Source: Neoroseomonas alkaliterrae (lineage in GTDB: Bacteria; Pseudomonadota; Alphaproteobacteria; Acetobacterales; Acetobacteraceae). From it: a DNA stretch of 64,000 bases. The position numbers were made by a program, and so were the translations under genes. Location: NCBI RefSeq assembly GCF_014199195.1, contig NZ_JACIJE010000012.1:1-64000 (forward strand). The letters run 5' to 3'. The notes beneath the pieces are model-generated. The model saw nothing but the letters and a program-made list of their open reading frames with translations, was not told the origin of the DNA and did no database searches. Below are positions 62,942 through 64,000 of the stretch, in pieces; positions within the stretch are counted from its first letter, which is position 1, and every line of letters begins with the position of its first letter.

Positions 62942-64000
62942 CCGTCATGCCCCGCCCCTCGATCCTTTCCGTCGAGCCCTATGTCGGCGGCGAGAGCAAG
63001 ATCCCGGGCGTCAACCGGATCGTGAAGCTCTCCTCCAACGAGGGGGCCTTCGGCCCGCCGCCCGGCGCGATCGAGGCGATCCGCGCCATGGCGCCCGAGG
63101 CGCACCGCTACCCCGACGGCAGCGCCACCGCGCTGCGCGAGGCGATCGGCGCGCGCTTCGGCCTCGATCCCGCGCGCATCGTGGTCGGCAACGGCTCGGA
63201 CGAGTTGCTGGCGCTGCTGATCCTCGCCTATGGCGGGGAGGGCACCGAGCTGGTGATGAGCGCGCACGGCTTCCTGATGTACGACATCACCGGCCGCTGG
63301 GCCGGCTGCCGCGTGATCAAGGTGCCGGAGCGGAACCTGACGGCGGATGTGGACGGGCTGCTCGCCGCGGTCGGGCCGCGCACGCGGCTCGTCTTCCTCG
63401 CCAACCCGAACAACCCGACCGGCTCCATCCTGCCGCAGGCGGAGGTGGAGCGCCTGCGCGCCGGGCTGCGCGAGGACATCCTGCTCGTGCTCGATGCCGC
63501 CTATGCCGAATACGTCACGCGGCCCGACTACGATGCGGGCGCGAAGCTGGTGGATGCGACCGGCAACACGGTGATGACGCGCACCTTCTCGAAAATCTTC
63601 GGCATGGGCGGGATGCGGCTCGGCTGGGCCTACGCGCCGGCGCCGGTGGTGGACATCCTCGGCCGCGTGCGCGGGCCGTTCAACGTGAACGCCGCCGCCA
63701 TGGCCGCCGGCGTCGCCGCGCTGGCCGAGCCGGGCTGGATCGAGAAGTCCGTCGCGCACAACACCGCCTGGCGCGGCAAGGTGAGCGAGGCGCTGAGCGC
63801 CGCGGGGATCAGGGTCTGGCCGAGCGAGGGCAATTTCGTGCTGGCCGATTTCGGCACGGCGGAGAAGGCGCGCGCGGCGGACGCCGCGCTGCGGGCGCGC
63901 GGCCTGATCGTGCGCGCCATGGGCGGCTACGGGCTGCCGCAGGCGCTGCGCATCACCATCGGTACCGCCGAGGAATGCACCATGGTGATCGAGGCGCTGA
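62938..64000 (+). CDS. hisC: Histidinol-phosphate/aromatic aminotransferase (3' end beyond window)
   Basis: 354 codons are present and the frame is still open at the window edge. [71 protein letters not shown] and the PLP lysine in [20 protein letters not shown] are HisC landmarks. It transfers amino groups to imidazole-acetol phosphate and, in alphaproteobacteria, often to prephenate or phenylpyruvate. ATG overlaps the chorismate mutase stop by 4 bases, supporting an aromatic role too. Only a few residues should be missing. Confidence 0.95.
   Translation, partial: MTVMPRPSILSVEPYVGGESKIPGVNRIVKLSSNEGAFGPPPGAIEAIRAMAPEAHRYPDGSATALREAIGARFGLDPARIVVGNGSDELLALLILAYGGEGTELVMSAHGFLMYDITGRWAGCRVIKVPERNLTADVDGLLAAVGPRTRLVFLANPNNPTGSILPQAEVERLRAGLREDILLVLDAAYAEYVTRPDYDAGAKLVDATGNTVMTRTFSKIFGMGGMRLGWAYAPAPVVDILGRVRGPFNVNAAAMAAGVAALAEPGWIEKSVAHNTAWRGKVSEALSAAGIRVWPSEGNFVLADFGTAEKARAADAALRARGLIVRAMGGYGLPQALRITIGTAEECTMVIEAL

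Overview
This 64 kb window is chromosomal DNA of a very GC-rich alphaproteobacterium. The protein repertoire points to an Acetobacteraceae member of the Roseomonas type: a hemJ-rho pair, tauE next to a TIGR02186 protein, orphan Bug-type solute receptors, two PRISE/TcuAB-type catabolic loci and a MoxR/DUF58/DUF4159 block. This assignment is inferred from gene content and neighbourhood only; there is no rRNA or tRNA in the window to confirm it. About 58 protein genes are supported. Most of the other open frames are GC-driven shadows.

Layout. Bases 1-95 are the last codons of an IS5-type transposase, followed by a less GC-rich orphan gene. Next come dnaK and dnaJ, convergent with grpE (1.3-5.9 kb), then a YGYAP-repeat exported protein, an HD (p)ppGpp-hydrolase-like gene, rho and hemJ (to 9.2 kb). 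From 9.4 to 28 kb lie mostly housekeeping or accessory metabolism genes: a dehydrogenase/flavoprotein pair, MFS exporters, an orphan peptide-type binding protein, a RutE-like nitroreductase, Nfu, a tauE-TIGR02186-USP operon, a UshA-like nucleotidase, an aquaporin, AmpG-like and DUF486 membrane proteins, a methyltransferase and alanine dehydrogenase.

From 28 to 49.6 kb is a catabolic/transport district. It holds a MarR gene divergent from an NTF2-like gene with a perfect operator palindrome, two Bug receptors, and a complete peptide/nickel-type ABC operon. Further genes encode a VOC protein, a type I extradiol dioxygenase, a D-aminopeptidase-like serine hydrolase, an MmgE/PrpD protein, a PRISE-type reductase and an SMP-30 lactonase. 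A GntR regulator faces tcuA-tcuB, with a tandem operator-like site between them. An aspzincin-like exported protein and an SCP2-type thiolase with its DUF35 partner complete the district. The two intrinsic terminators at 46.8 and 48.6 kb are clear.

From 49.9 kb onward come a THxN surface protein with an unusual C-terminal sorting tail, a NUDIX/DUF1285 pair, and a four-gene operon moxR-DUF58-DUF4159-GATase-like. The spacer after moxR is almost entirely an elaborate set of nested perfect hairpins (53132-53351), and a degenerate copy of its right end sits in the next spacer of the same operon (56978-57025). Both end 10-13 bases before a start codon. This is the most unusual feature I see. The window closes with a mini DUF4157-like protein (HExxH), an ankyrin-type periplasmic protein, metX, and a chorismate mutase gene overlapping hisC, which runs off the end.
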